Assembly (NCBI GenBank): GCA_049282265.1
Contig: JBAPTR010000262.1
Coordinates: 1-6,332 of the forward strand
Reading direction: 5' to 3'
DNA from: CAYUCJ01 sp049282265
GTDB taxonomy: Bacteria; Desulfobacterota; DSM-4660; Desulfatiglandales; Desulfatiglandaceae
DNA: 6,332 nt
Of this stretch, positions 1 to 6,033 are shown one piece after another (positions within the stretch are counted from its first letter, which is position 1; each line of letters opens with the position of its first letter). The notes beneath the pieces were generated by a model. It made no database searches, was not told where the DNA came from, and was given only the letters and a program-made list of their open reading frames with translations. The position numbers were made by a program, and so were the translations under genes.

Positions 1-17
1 GAATAATGATTAGAGAT

Positions 18-23
18 AAGGAG
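18..23 (+). promoter_or_regulatory. Ribosome binding site of the opine dehydrogenase-like gene
   Basis: AAGGAG lies 7 nt before the ATG at 31, an ordinary strong Shine-Dalgarno that supports this start. Only 30 bases precede the gene, so no promoter or upstream gene can be judged. Confidence 0.8.
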
Positions 24-30
24 AAAAGCC

Positions 31-1122
31 ATGAAACCTAAAAAAATGGCCGTTCTAGGCGGGGGCAATGGTGCTTTCTGCATGGCGGCTGATTTTGCAT
101 TGCAAGGGGTTGAGGTCCGGATGTGGAGCCGTTTTCCAGAGGAATTCAACGAAATTCGGTCAACCAAAACCATAAAAGTTAGCGGTCCCATCATACAAGG
201 CGATGCTCGTATTGCCGTCGTTACGGATGATATAGGAGAAGCGGTTGATGGGGCTGAGCTCATCTGTATCCCGCTTCCAGCTTTCGCTCAACAGGAGCTG
301 GCGGAAAGTCTTATTCCTCATGTAAAGGACGGGCAGGTCATTTTCCTTCCTCCAGGCACTTTCGGCAGTTACATTATGGCCAAATACTTCAAAGAAAAAG
401 GGGACTGGAAGGATATCGCCCTGGCTGAAACCGGCACCCTACCTTACCTAACCCGGAAAGTCAGCCCTTCAGAAAGCTCCATTGTGGTCAAGGCGGTTCA
501 TCTCCCGACCGGCGTTTTCCCGGCCAAGAAGACCCAGGAGACGATTGCCATGATACAATCCTTCTTTCCTGCTGTGGAGCCAATTGAAGATGCATTGTCC
601 GGCGCTCTCCTGAACTCGGGACCCATCATTCATTCACCATTAGTAGTCCTCAACGCGGGACCCATCGAGCATTTCCCAGCCTGGGATCCTCACAACGAGG
701 GAACGACAGCTGCAATTCGCAAGATCATCTCCATCCTGGACAATGAGCGCATGGCCATTCGCGAGGCGTTCGGCTATGCATCGTATCCTTATCCGCTTGA
801 AGATCATTACGATGATACTCGCCCCCACGAGTATTTCTATCCCCGCGGTTCCAGAAAGCTCAACGTTGATAGCGGGAAATGGCGGGAGAAGCTGAGCTTT
901 CGCCACCGTTATGTTGCTGAAGACATGGCTTACGGATTGGCTTTCCTGGTCTCTTTGGGAGACTATATCGGAATGCCGACACCTATCGCCAGGTCACTTC
1001 TTACCCTGGTCGGGGCGTTTAATGATATTGACTACAGAAAGGAAGGGAGAACCTTGGAGTCGACTGGTCTAGCGGCCATGTCTCTTGAGGACCTTAAAGA
1101 ATTTTTGTACACCGGATGGTGA
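31..1122 (+). CDS. NAD(P)-dependent opine (octopine/nopaline) dehydrogenase family protein
   Basis: The 363-residue product begins with a Rossmann dinucleotide-binding strand and loop, MAVLGGGNGAFCMAADFALQ (Gly10, Gly12, Gly14/Ala15), a version of the GxGNGG loop of opine dehydrogenases. The N-terminal half (about 1-185) is the nucleotide-binding domain. The C-terminal half (about 190-345) resembles the helical octopine dehydrogenase domain, with GPIIHSPLVVLNAG placing His201 where the family has its catalytic His. Family members reversibly join an amino acid to a 2-oxo acid, or oxidise the resulting secondary amine, using NAD(P)H in the cytoplasm. The length is normal for the family and no signal peptide is seen. 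The ATG has a good Shine-Dalgarno. The TRAP transporter genes begin 196 nt downstream on the same strand, suggesting that the enzyme handles the imported compound or a derivative. The substrate cannot be read from sequence. The family is fairly certain; a true opine substrate is not. Confidence 0.85.
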   Translation: MKPKKMAVLGGGNGAFCMAADFALQGVEVRMWSRFPEEFNEIRSTKTIKVSGPIIQGDARIAVVTDDIGEAVDGAELICIPLPAFAQQELAESLIPHVKDGQVIFLPPGTFGSYIMAKYFKEKGDWKDIALAETGTLPYLTRKVSPSESSIVVKAVHLPTGVFPAKKTQETIAMIQSFFPAVEPIEDALSGALLNSGPIIHSPLVVLNAGPIEHFPAWDPHNEGTTAAIRKIISILDNERMAIREAFGYASYPYPLEDHYDDTRPHEYFYPRGSRKLNVDSGKWREKLSFRHRYVAEDMAYGLAFLVSLGDYIGMPTPIARSLLTLVGAFNDIDYRKEGRTLESTGLAAMSLEDLKEFLYTGW

Positions 1123-1223
1123 AAAGAAAAAAGCGACAACAGATCGCCCGATACCAGATCCGGGAATCTCAAAGCCCAACAATCGGAGCATGCTTCCATG
1201 ACGTGCGATTGGTTTGCAGTTGC

Positions 1224-1240
1224 CCTCGAATCATTCGAGG
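1224..1240. promoter_or_regulatory. Perfect 17-nt dyad, possible operator or transcript hairpin
   Basis: CCTCGAAT-C-ATTCGAGG is a perfect inverted repeat of 8-bp arms around one central base, 78 nt before the start codon of the solute receptor gene. Compact odd-centred dyads of this size often serve as operators for dimeric regulators. In RNA it could also form a 7-bp stem with a 3-nt loop. No T-run follows, so it is not a convincing intrinsic terminator for the dehydrogenase gene. No convincing -35/-10 pair or sigma-54 site could be placed around it, so its role is undetermined. Confidence 0.5.
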
Positions 1241-1304
1241 CCGCTGTGGTTTGATAGACTTTAAACATTCATTCACTACGCACCATACCGGCTTGACCGG
1301 CACA

Positions 1305-1313
1305 AAAGGAGGT
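1305..1313 (+). promoter_or_regulatory. Strong ribosome binding site of the TRAP solute receptor gene
   Basis: AAAGGAGGT is a near-perfect match to the anti-Shine-Dalgarno sequence, ending 5 nt before the ATG at 1319. It is clearly stronger than the sites before the two membrane-subunit genes. This fits the usual need for more periplasmic receptor than membrane subunits. Confidence 0.85.
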
Positions 1314-1318
1314 AAGTT

Positions 1319-2347
1319 ATGAAGAGAGAGGGTAAAATGGTTCCCATTTGTCTCGCAATGCTTGCGCCAGCACTTTTGTTAATGCTCAGTTCTCCTCTAC
1401 CGGCAACAGCGCAAACCTCAGCACTAGCCTCTACAAAGCCCAACCCTGTAGTTCTTAAAGTGGCAACTTTTGTTCCCCTTCATACACCAGAGAATATGGG
1501 ATTGTTGACTCTCATAGACAAGGTTAACAACAAAGCAAAGGGAGAACTTGTTATTGAGGCTGTGGGCCCGGAGGCGATCCCTGCCTTCCAGCAGTTTGAG
1601 GCGCTCAGGAATGGGGTTGTCCAAATGGACAACACTCCAGGGAATTACTATGGGGCGAAGGTAACGAATACCGCCTATGAGCACCTCATAAAGCTTACGC
1701 CCTGGGAACTGCGAAAGACCGGCTATTATGACTTGAAGAACAAAATTTTAAAGAAGCACAACGTGTACCAACTGGGAATGGTATTGCACAGCTTGCCTTT
1801 TTACCTCTGGTTAAAATCACCTATCCAGAAGCCGCAAGAGCTGGCGGGCAAGAAGATCAGGGTATCACCAGTCTATATACCGTTTATTAAAGCCCTGGGT
1901 GCTAATCCAGTGGTTATTCCGCCGCCCGATGTCTATGCCGCCTTGGAGCGCGGGGTTGTGGATGGCTTCTGCTGGTCTGCGTTAGGCGTACACGATTTCG
2001 GCTGGCAGGAAGCCTGCAAGTACATCATCGTGCCCGGCTTCTATCAGGCCTATACTGATCTCCTGATCAACCTGGATACCTGGAACCGACTTCCCAGGAC
2101 CCTCCAAAACCTGCTCCAAAACGCTGTAAATGAGAACGAACGCGAAACGGCATCGCTCTATGCCCAAGCTCTCAAGAAAGAGTGGGAAAAGCACAGGGCT
2201 TCAGGCGTGAAATCCATTGAGTTCTCAACGGCTGATGCTAAATGGTATGTTGATCTTGCTTACAGTGCCGGATGGCGAGATGTCATGAAGAACATCCGGC
2301 CACCGGAGCTTGGTCCGAAGTTGAAAGAAATTTTCATGAAAAGGTAG
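1319..2347 (+). CDS. dctP: TRAP transporter solute receptor, DctP family
   Basis: The 342-residue product starts with a signal peptide: basic residues Lys2, Arg3 and Lys6, a hydrophobic stretch around residues 8-26, then PLPATAQ as the likely cleavage region near residue 32. The mature part opens with VLKVATFVP and contains QFEALRNGVVQM, the GKKIRVSP motif and PPDVYAALERGVVDGF, all typical of DctP-type receptors. Arg181 in GKKIR matches the conserved Arg that usually salt-bridges a substrate carboxylate. The protein would bind its ligand in the periplasm and deliver it to the DctQM complex. Length is normal for the family. The start is fixed by a near-consensus Shine-Dalgarno and by the signal peptide following at once. 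The ligand is probably a carboxylate, by family and Arg181; its identity is unknown. The gene symbol denotes the family, not C4-dicarboxylate specificity. Confidence 0.92.
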   Translation: MKREGKMVPICLAMLAPALLLMLSSPLPATAQTSALASTKPNPVVLKVATFVPLHTPENMGLLTLIDKVNNKAKGELVIEAVGPEAIPAFQQFEALRNGVVQMDNTPGNYYGAKVTNTAYEHLIKLTPWELRKTGYYDLKNKILKKHNVYQLGMVLHSLPFYLWLKSPIQKPQELAGKKIRVSPVYIPFIKALGANPVVIPPPDVYAALERGVVDGFCWSALGVHDFGWQEACKYIIVPGFYQAYTDLLINLDTWNRLPRTLQNLLQNAVNENERETASLYAQALKKEWEKHRASGVKSIEFSTADAKWYVDLAYSAGWRDVMKNIRPPELGPKLKEIFMKR

Positions 2348-2462
2348 TTGCAGAACACAGATTGCCCGGATCTTACAGGCCAAACCTTGAACAAGACGCC
2401 GTCCCTTGGCTGGGCATGACTGGATCCTAAAAGAAATCCCTGTGGCCAGGCATATCTGTGGT

Positions 2463-2492
2463 GGCTGCTGAGCCTCTGAAGCCTCAGCAGCC
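2463..2492 (+). promoter_or_regulatory. Strong intercistronic hairpin between dctP and dctQ
   Basis: GGCTGCTGAG (2463-2472) and CTCAGCAGCC (2483-2492) form a perfect 10-bp stem around a 10-nt loop. The stem can extend outward to about 2459/2496 with one G-U pair. No U-run follows, so it is not a standard intrinsic terminator. The hairpin base touches the Shine-Dalgarno of dctQ (AAGGGGAG, 2496-2503). It could protect the upstream dctP message from 3' exonucleases or limit ribosome entry at dctQ, both known ways to make receptor more abundant than membrane subunits. Which applies is inference. Confidence 0.65.
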
Positions 2493-2507
2493 ATCAAGGG
2501 GAGAGTT

Positions 2508-3023
2508 GTGAAGATCATCGCCAAAGCTGGCTCTATCTTTGATCGTGTGATATACGGCATGGCCTGTTTAAGCGGCGGTTTGATTATATTCGCTATGTTT
2601 ATCGTTTGTGCCGATGTGGTGTTTAGATACCTGCTCAATCGACCGATCGTGTGGGCGACAGAGATTACAGAATACACTCTTTTATATATCGTCTTCCTTG
2701 GCACTGCCTGGGTACTAAAAAGGGAAGCCCACGTCAAAATGGACTTAATAGTTAAATATCTGCCTCCAGGAATTCAAAACAGAGTGGATATAGCAACCTC
2801 AATCTTGGGGGCAATGGTATGTTTTGTGATTACGTGGGTTGGGGCCGATGTTACCTGGAGTTATTTTCAAAGGAGCATTCCTAGTGTGCAAATTTTGAGA
2901 ACTCCTTTGTTTATAATATTCGCCATTATCCCTATTGGAAGCTTCTTCCTTTTCGTTCAATTCCTCAGAAAAACATGCGCCCACTTTCAGACGAGGAACA
3001 GAACATCGCGAGACACGCCCTGA
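2508..3023 (+). CDS. dctQ: TRAP transporter small membrane subunit, DctQ family
   Basis: The 171-residue product has about four hydrophobic segments (roughly residues 15-36, 52-68, 92-112 and 128-150), the usual DctQ topology. The segment DVVFRYLLNRPIVWATEITE, followed by an LLYIVFLGTAWVLKREAHVK stretch, is the family's signature: first helix end, amphipathic linker with Trp/Glu, and the basic REAHVKMD loop. DctQ packs beside DctM in the inner membrane and is essential for TRAP transport. The start is GTG at 2508, chosen because AAGGGGAG lies 4 nt before it and because the reading then begins immediately ahead of the first helix. The gene follows dctP by 160 nt containing a strong hairpin and precedes dctM by 22 nt, so the three genes probably form one transcription unit. 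Confidence 0.9.
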   Translation: MKIIAKAGSIFDRVIYGMACLSGGLIIFAMFIVCADVVFRYLLNRPIVWATEITEYTLLYIVFLGTAWVLKREAHVKMDLIVKYLPPGIQNRVDIATSILGAMVCFVITWVGADVTWSYFQRSIPSVQILRTPLFIIFAIIPIGSFFLFVQFLRKTCAHFQTRNRTSRDTP

Positions 3024-3045
3024 TATTCAATAGAGAGATACATTC

Positions 3046-4362
3046 TTGGACTGGTGGCTAATCCTCATAGTGATTTTTGGTTGTCTGATTCTTTTGATGG
3101 CATCAGGAATGCCTGTAGCATTCGCCTTCCTTCTCATCAGTATTTCAACTGCCGGTATAATGTGGGGTGGTTTTTCCGGTTTGCGACAAGTCATCCTGAG
3201 TATGGAAGGGTCAATAACGACCTTTATTTTGCTCCCTATTCCTCTTTTCGTTCTCATGGGTGAGCTCTTATTCCATTCTGGGATGGGCCTTCGTGCCATC
3301 GATGTGTTAGACAAATGGATGGGCCGTATGCCCGGGAGATTAGGGCTCCTTTCTGTGGCCAGCGGAACCCTGTTTGCCTCCTTAACCGGCACAAGTATGG
3401 GCAGCGTCGCCATGCTCGGTTCTGTTCTCGTGCCGGAGATGGAAAGACGAGGGTATAAGAAGCCCATGAGCTTGGGACCCATATTAGGTAGCGGCGGCTT
3501 GGCCATCATGATTCCGCCTACCAGTTTGGGTGTCGTTGTTGCCAGCATCGGCCAATTTTCTGTCGGAAGACTACTGATGGCTATCATCATGCCTGCTTTG
3601 GTCATGGCGGCCTTCTTCGCTATTTACGTTATTTTAAGATGCTGGCTCCAGCCCTATTTAGCTCCTTCCTACCCCACGGAGCCGATTTCCATATCAGAAA
3701 AGATGGTGCTGACTGCCCGCTATGTACTGCCACTAGCCTTGGTTGTCTTTCTGGTGACCGGTGTCATTTTTCTCGGCATTGCCACCCCCTCAGAGGCAGC
3801 TGCCACAGGGGCCTTCGGCTCACTGGCATTAGCTATTGCGTACAACGGGCTAAATTGGGAGATGTTAAACAAATCCATCATGGGCACGGTCCAGATTTCT
3901 GTTTTTATTATGTTCATTATTGCTGGATCAACAATCTTCAGTCAGATTCTGGCTTTTTCTGGCGCCGTCGCCGGTCTTATGCGAGCAGTGCTTGGTATCC
4001 ACATTGCGCCAATTTATCTCGTCGTAGCTATGCAGATTGTTGTGTTTTTGCTGGGTTGCTTGATGGACCAGCTTGCTATAATCATGATAACCATGCCCAT
4101 ATTCATGCCTCTCATCAATACCCTGGGCTTTGATCCCGTGTGGTTTGGTACCATGTACCTTCTAAATATGGAAATTGCTACTGTGTCGCCGCCTTTTGGG
4201 ATGAGCCTGTTTGTAATGAAAGGCGTTGCGTCACCAGACACCTCGATGAGGGATGTCTATACAGCCAGTTTACCTTTTATTGCTTTGGAGTTAATGACAA
4301 TGGGATTGATTCTTATCTACCCACCACTTGCACTTTGGTTGCCGGGTCTTATGCGCCGCTAA
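3046..4362 (+). CDS. dctM: TRAP transporter large membrane subunit, DctM family
   Basis: The 438-residue, very hydrophobic product has about 11-12 membrane segments and re-entrant hairpins, as in DctM of the ion transporter superfamily. Landmarks are GMPVAFAFLL (about 21-30), SLTGTSMGSVAMLG and GLAIMIPPTSLGVV in the first half, then GCLMDQLAIIMITMPIFMPL and NMEIATVSPPFGMSLFVMKG in the second. The paired loops SxTGTSxGSVA and MDxxAIIMIT correspond to the sodium/substrate-site regions of the family. DctM carries out the ion-coupled import of the ligand delivered by DctP. The start is TTG at 3046: an in-frame TAG at 3031-3033 excludes anything further upstream, and the next ATG (codon 19) would remove the first helix. 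Its Shine-Dalgarno is weak (GAGAGA, 3033-3038). The frame is intact, so the transporter appears functional. Confidence 0.93.
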   Translation: MDWWLILIVIFGCLILLMASGMPVAFAFLLISISTAGIMWGGFSGLRQVILSMEGSITTFILLPIPLFVLMGELLFHSGMGLRAIDVLDKWMGRMPGRLGLLSVASGTLFASLTGTSMGSVAMLGSVLVPEMERRGYKKPMSLGPILGSGGLAIMIPPTSLGVVVASIGQFSVGRLLMAIIMPALVMAAFFAIYVILRCWLQPYLAPSYPTEPISISEKMVLTARYVLPLALVVFLVTGVIFLGIATPSEAAATGAFGSLALAIAYNGLNWEMLNKSIMGTVQISVFIMFIIAGSTIFSQILAFSGAVAGLMRAVLGIHIAPIYLVVAMQIVVFLLGCLMDQLAIIMITMPIFMPLINTLGFDPVWFGTMYLLNMEIATVSPPFGMSLFVMKGVASPDTSMRDVYTASLPFIALELMTMGLILIYPPLALWLPGLMRR

Positions 4363-4579
4363 ATGCTCTGATCCGTAAATTCAGGGCCGTATTTTATCAG
4401 CCTTTTTCGTTCTCCTATTATCGAAGTGAGAAGTTGCAGAGCCGTTCTAGAGGCCTCCGTGAAGAGACGCATCCCCGGTCTCAGTATAGTTGACACCTGA
4501 TGGGGTGATGGGGCGATCAGGGGCTGCCCCTAGAGAAAAGGAAACCTGAATTCAAGAAGTAAATTCTGTGGTAATCGTG
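4363..4579. other. Intergenic stretch after dctM with small repeats, no gene seen
   Basis: I see no coding sequence here. It holds the tandem repeat TGATGGGG (4498-4505 and 4506-4513), flanked by the inverted pair CCTGAT (4496-4501) and ATCAGG (4516-4521). Directly after it comes a short hairpin AGGGG-CTG-CCCCT. Another weak stem is GAGAC...GTCTC around 4464-4482. A TTGACA hexamer at 4490-4495 has no -10 partner at 16-18 bp. None of the stems is followed by a U-run, so no good terminator for the TRAP operon is visible. Confidence 0.5.
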
Positions 4580-4944
4580 CTCAAGTCGAAGCCAGGAGAT
4601 ATAACGACGCATATTGGATCTGATATGAAAGAGGGGATGTTCGCGCAGAACGTACAATTCATTTTTTTGTATTAAACCATTTCTTTCCCGTGATAACAAT
4701 TCGGATGTGTATAATAATAGATATTTTATACAAGCTCTTCATCGTGGAGAGCAGGTTGGTAAAGGAACAACTTTCAACGTATACCTGCCAAGGATCGAGA
4801 TGAATTTATCATCGGTTGATGAGCCTTTGGTCCGGTTCCCCGGAGGGAAGGAAAGATTTTTTTGTAGATGATGAGAAGGGTGCGATAGATGCTATTCAAT
4901 TTATGCTGGAAAGCTTTGGTTATCATGAAGCCGATAGTTATACG
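4580..4944 (+). pseudogene. Decayed hybrid histidine kinase: ATPase domain end plus start of receiver domain
   Basis: Three overlapping frames give one recognisable order. In frame 2 from about 4580, KPGDITTHIGSDMKEGMF resembles the G1 region of kinase ATPase domains (KPGxYVxLxVSDTGxGMxxE), but the DTG core is lost. In frame 1, FIVESRL (4738-4758), continuing in frame 0 as GKGTTFNVYLPRIE (4758-4799), is the typical G2/C-terminal strand: one base has been lost at about 4757. After a linker, frame 1 from 4864 reads VDDEKGAIDAIQFMLESFGY, the first strand, acidic pair and helix of a receiver domain, until a TGA at 4945. The second shift lies near the T7 run at 4857-4863. Sensor part, His-box and phosphoacceptor Asp are absent. 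This is a truncated, frameshifted remnant that cannot signal. The kinase/receiver identity is well supported; the exact 5' limit is not. Confidence 0.75.
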
Positions 4945-5023
4945 TGAAATGGCCATTACCGTTGGAGACGTCTTGGGCTGTAAAAGTCAACCGGAGACTT
5001 GATAATCATATAAAGGGCTCTAG
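4938..5023 (+). pseudogene. Left piece of a coding fragment split by the IS (unknown product)
   Basis: The frame opens after TAG 4935-4937 and reads through to the IS boundary, containing WPLPLETSWAVKVNRRLD and then NHIKGS. It has no clear start (a GTG at 4944 lacks a Shine-Dalgarno) and it overlaps the last codons of the receiver remnant in another frame. Its only real support is that it joins in frame, across the IS and one CTAG copy, to the better-looking fragment at 6034-6193. I do not recognise the protein. Confidence 0.35.
5020..5023. repeat. CTAG at left IS boundary
   Basis: CTAG directly precedes the left terminal repeat and recurs directly after the right one at 6030-6033. It may be a 4-bp target duplication. 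Because CTAG is its own reverse complement, it could equally be the outermost 4 bases of the inverted repeats; sequence alone does not separate these. Confidence 0.55.
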
Positions 5024-5034
5024 GAGCCTGTCGG
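5024..5034 (+). repeat. Left terminal inverted repeat of the IS
   Basis: GAGCCTGTCGG matches the complement of the right end (GAGCTTGTCGG) at 10 of 11 positions; including the adjoining CTAG it is 14 of 15. Similarity fades immediately inward, apart from scattered bases. Confidence 0.75.
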
Positions 5035-5138
5035 AGTACTCCTTCGGCCCCAAGTTATGGTAAATCCTGAATTAATAATAGTTGCGATAGGTTATCCAAT
5101 ATGTTATACCCTGCCACCTGGAAACAAACGCACGATTT

Positions 5139-5898
5139 CGAAGCTACGATCCCGACCAGTTGTACTTGTTGCCGCCGGACATGCGCCAGTGGTTGCCCGA
5201 TGATGATCCGGTGTATTTCATCCTCGATATGGTCAACCAACTCGACCTCAAAGAGATCTTCGCTCCCTATGAGGAGAACCGGGGCGGCTACCCAGCTTAT
5301 CATCCCCGGATGATGGTAACCCTGCTGCTCTATGCCTACTGTATCGGGTTGCCCAGTTTGAGGAAGATCGAGCAGGCCTATAACTGCCAGGCCGCGGTGG
5401 ATGGCAAGAGTCAAGTCATCGTGGCAAGTGCCGTGACCCAGGCAGCCAATGACAAAGAACAAGTCGAGCCGATGCTTGAGAGAATTGTTGCTAACGCCGC
5501 CGGCAAGAAACCCAAGCGGTTGAGTGCCGACGCGGGGGAGGTACTTCAGTGAAACCAACTGCGAACTCCTGGCCGAAGCGGAAATCGACGCTTACATAGC
5601 TGCAGAGAAACTCAAGCACGGCGAGCAGATTCCACCTGCTCCAAGAGGAAGATTCCCTGAGGGTCTTTCCACCAAACAACTGATGGCACGGAAGCTCCGA
5701 ACCATCAAGGGTCGGATGACATACTCCAAACGGAAGGAGATCGTGGAACCGGTTTTCGGGCAGATCAAAGAAATCCGCGGATTCCGGCGGTTCTCTCTTA
5801 GAGGACTGCCCAACGTGACAGCCGAATGGGACCTCATATGTCTTACCCACAATCTCATGAAGCTGTTCAGAAACAAATGGGTTCCCCAGGGGACATAG
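5139..5898 (+). pseudogene. IS1182-family transposase, internally deleted and frameshifted
   Basis: The N-terminal part (5139-5378) reads SYDPDQLYLLPPDMRQWLP and, further on, GYPAYHPRMMVTLLLYAY then GLPSLRKIEQA, matching the start of IS1182 transposases. At about 5378 it jumps in frame straight to YNCQAAVDGKSQVIV, which in intact proteins lies roughly 200 residues later. The missing block holds the first catalytic Asp (the LDGT region) and the insertion domain. The second Asp remains in SADAG (5529-5531). Next comes a frameshift: four bases (GAGG, 5538-5541) separate ADAG from YFSETN in the next frame, equally explained by one extra G. The C-terminal part (5542-5895) carries the catalytic Glu in VEPVFGQIKEIRGFRRF (Glu codon 5746-5748) and ends in LICLTHNLMKLFR, normal for the family. 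No ATG opens the first frame after TAG 5088-5090; TTG 5160 is the nearest usable start and would clip the conserved N-terminus. It cannot encode an active transposase. Confidence 0.88.
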
Positions 5899-6018
5899 GA
5901 GCCCTCCGCTCCTGCAAATAGTTGCGTAACGAGCAGTTCCAGGGGAAACATCCCCATAACTCGGGCACCAAAACCTGGAGCAACCAGAAATCTAATGCCT
6001 TTCAACTCAAACCCTAGC

Positions 6019-6029
6019 CCGACAAGCTC
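6019..6029 (-). repeat. Right terminal inverted repeat of the IS
   Basis: CCGACAAGCTC is the reverse complement of GAGCTTGTCGG and pairs with the left end at 10 of 11 bases. It lies 121 bases beyond the transposase stop codon at 5896-5898, and that stretch contains no gene. Confidence 0.75.
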
Positions 6030-6033
6030 CTAG
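6030..6033. repeat. CTAG at right IS boundary
   Basis: This is the second CTAG copy, directly outside the right terminal repeat and matching 5020-5023. Together they define the probable insertion point used in the excision reconstruction. Confidence 0.55.

Larger units (their letters stand above)
5024..6029 (+). mobile_element. Defective IS1182-family insertion sequence (about 1.0 kb)
   Basis: The element is bounded by imperfect inverted repeats, GAGCCTGTCGG on the left (5024-5034) and the complement of GAGCTTGTCGG on the right (6019-6029), and flanked by CTAG on both sides. It contains one transposase reading frame of IS1182 type. Complete relatives are usually well above 1.5 kb; this copy is short because the transposase has lost its central part. 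Inside the ends are a perfect palindrome GGAGTACTCC (5033-5042), a second inverted pair AGTTATGG (5053-5060) with CCATAACT (5954-5961), and a direct repeat AATAGTTGCG (5077-5086 and 5917-5926) just outside the transposase. With both ends kept it might still be moved by a related intact transposase, but not by its own. Confidence 0.8.

Noticed and set aside
1116..1322. A 68-codon + frame that fills the gap between the dehydrogenase gene and dctP, overlapping both
   Set aside because: It has no Shine-Dalgarno, no recognisable protein character, and covers the palindrome and the dctP ribosome binding site. An open frame of this length is easily due to chance.
2225..2737. A 170-codon minus-strand open frame across the dctP end, the hairpin and the dctQ start
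   Set aside because: It runs opposite two well-supported genes and has no family resemblance.
3027..3605. A 192-codon open frame on the minus strand opposite dctM
   Set aside because: It is the complement of a clear membrane protein gene; its Pro/Met/Arg-rich translation is typical of antisense to hydrophobic codons.
4490..4518. TTGACA at 4490 as a -35 promoter element
   Set aside because: No -10-like hexamer follows at 16-18 bp; the region there is GGGGCGATC.
5055..5558. A 167-codon minus-strand open frame opposite the transposase, and a similar one at 5592-6005
   Set aside because: Both are mirror frames of the recognised IS1182 transposase pieces.
5897..5913. AGGAG-CCCTCCG-CTCCT hairpin at the transposase stop as a terminator
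   Set aside because: It has only a 5-bp stem and no U-run follows.
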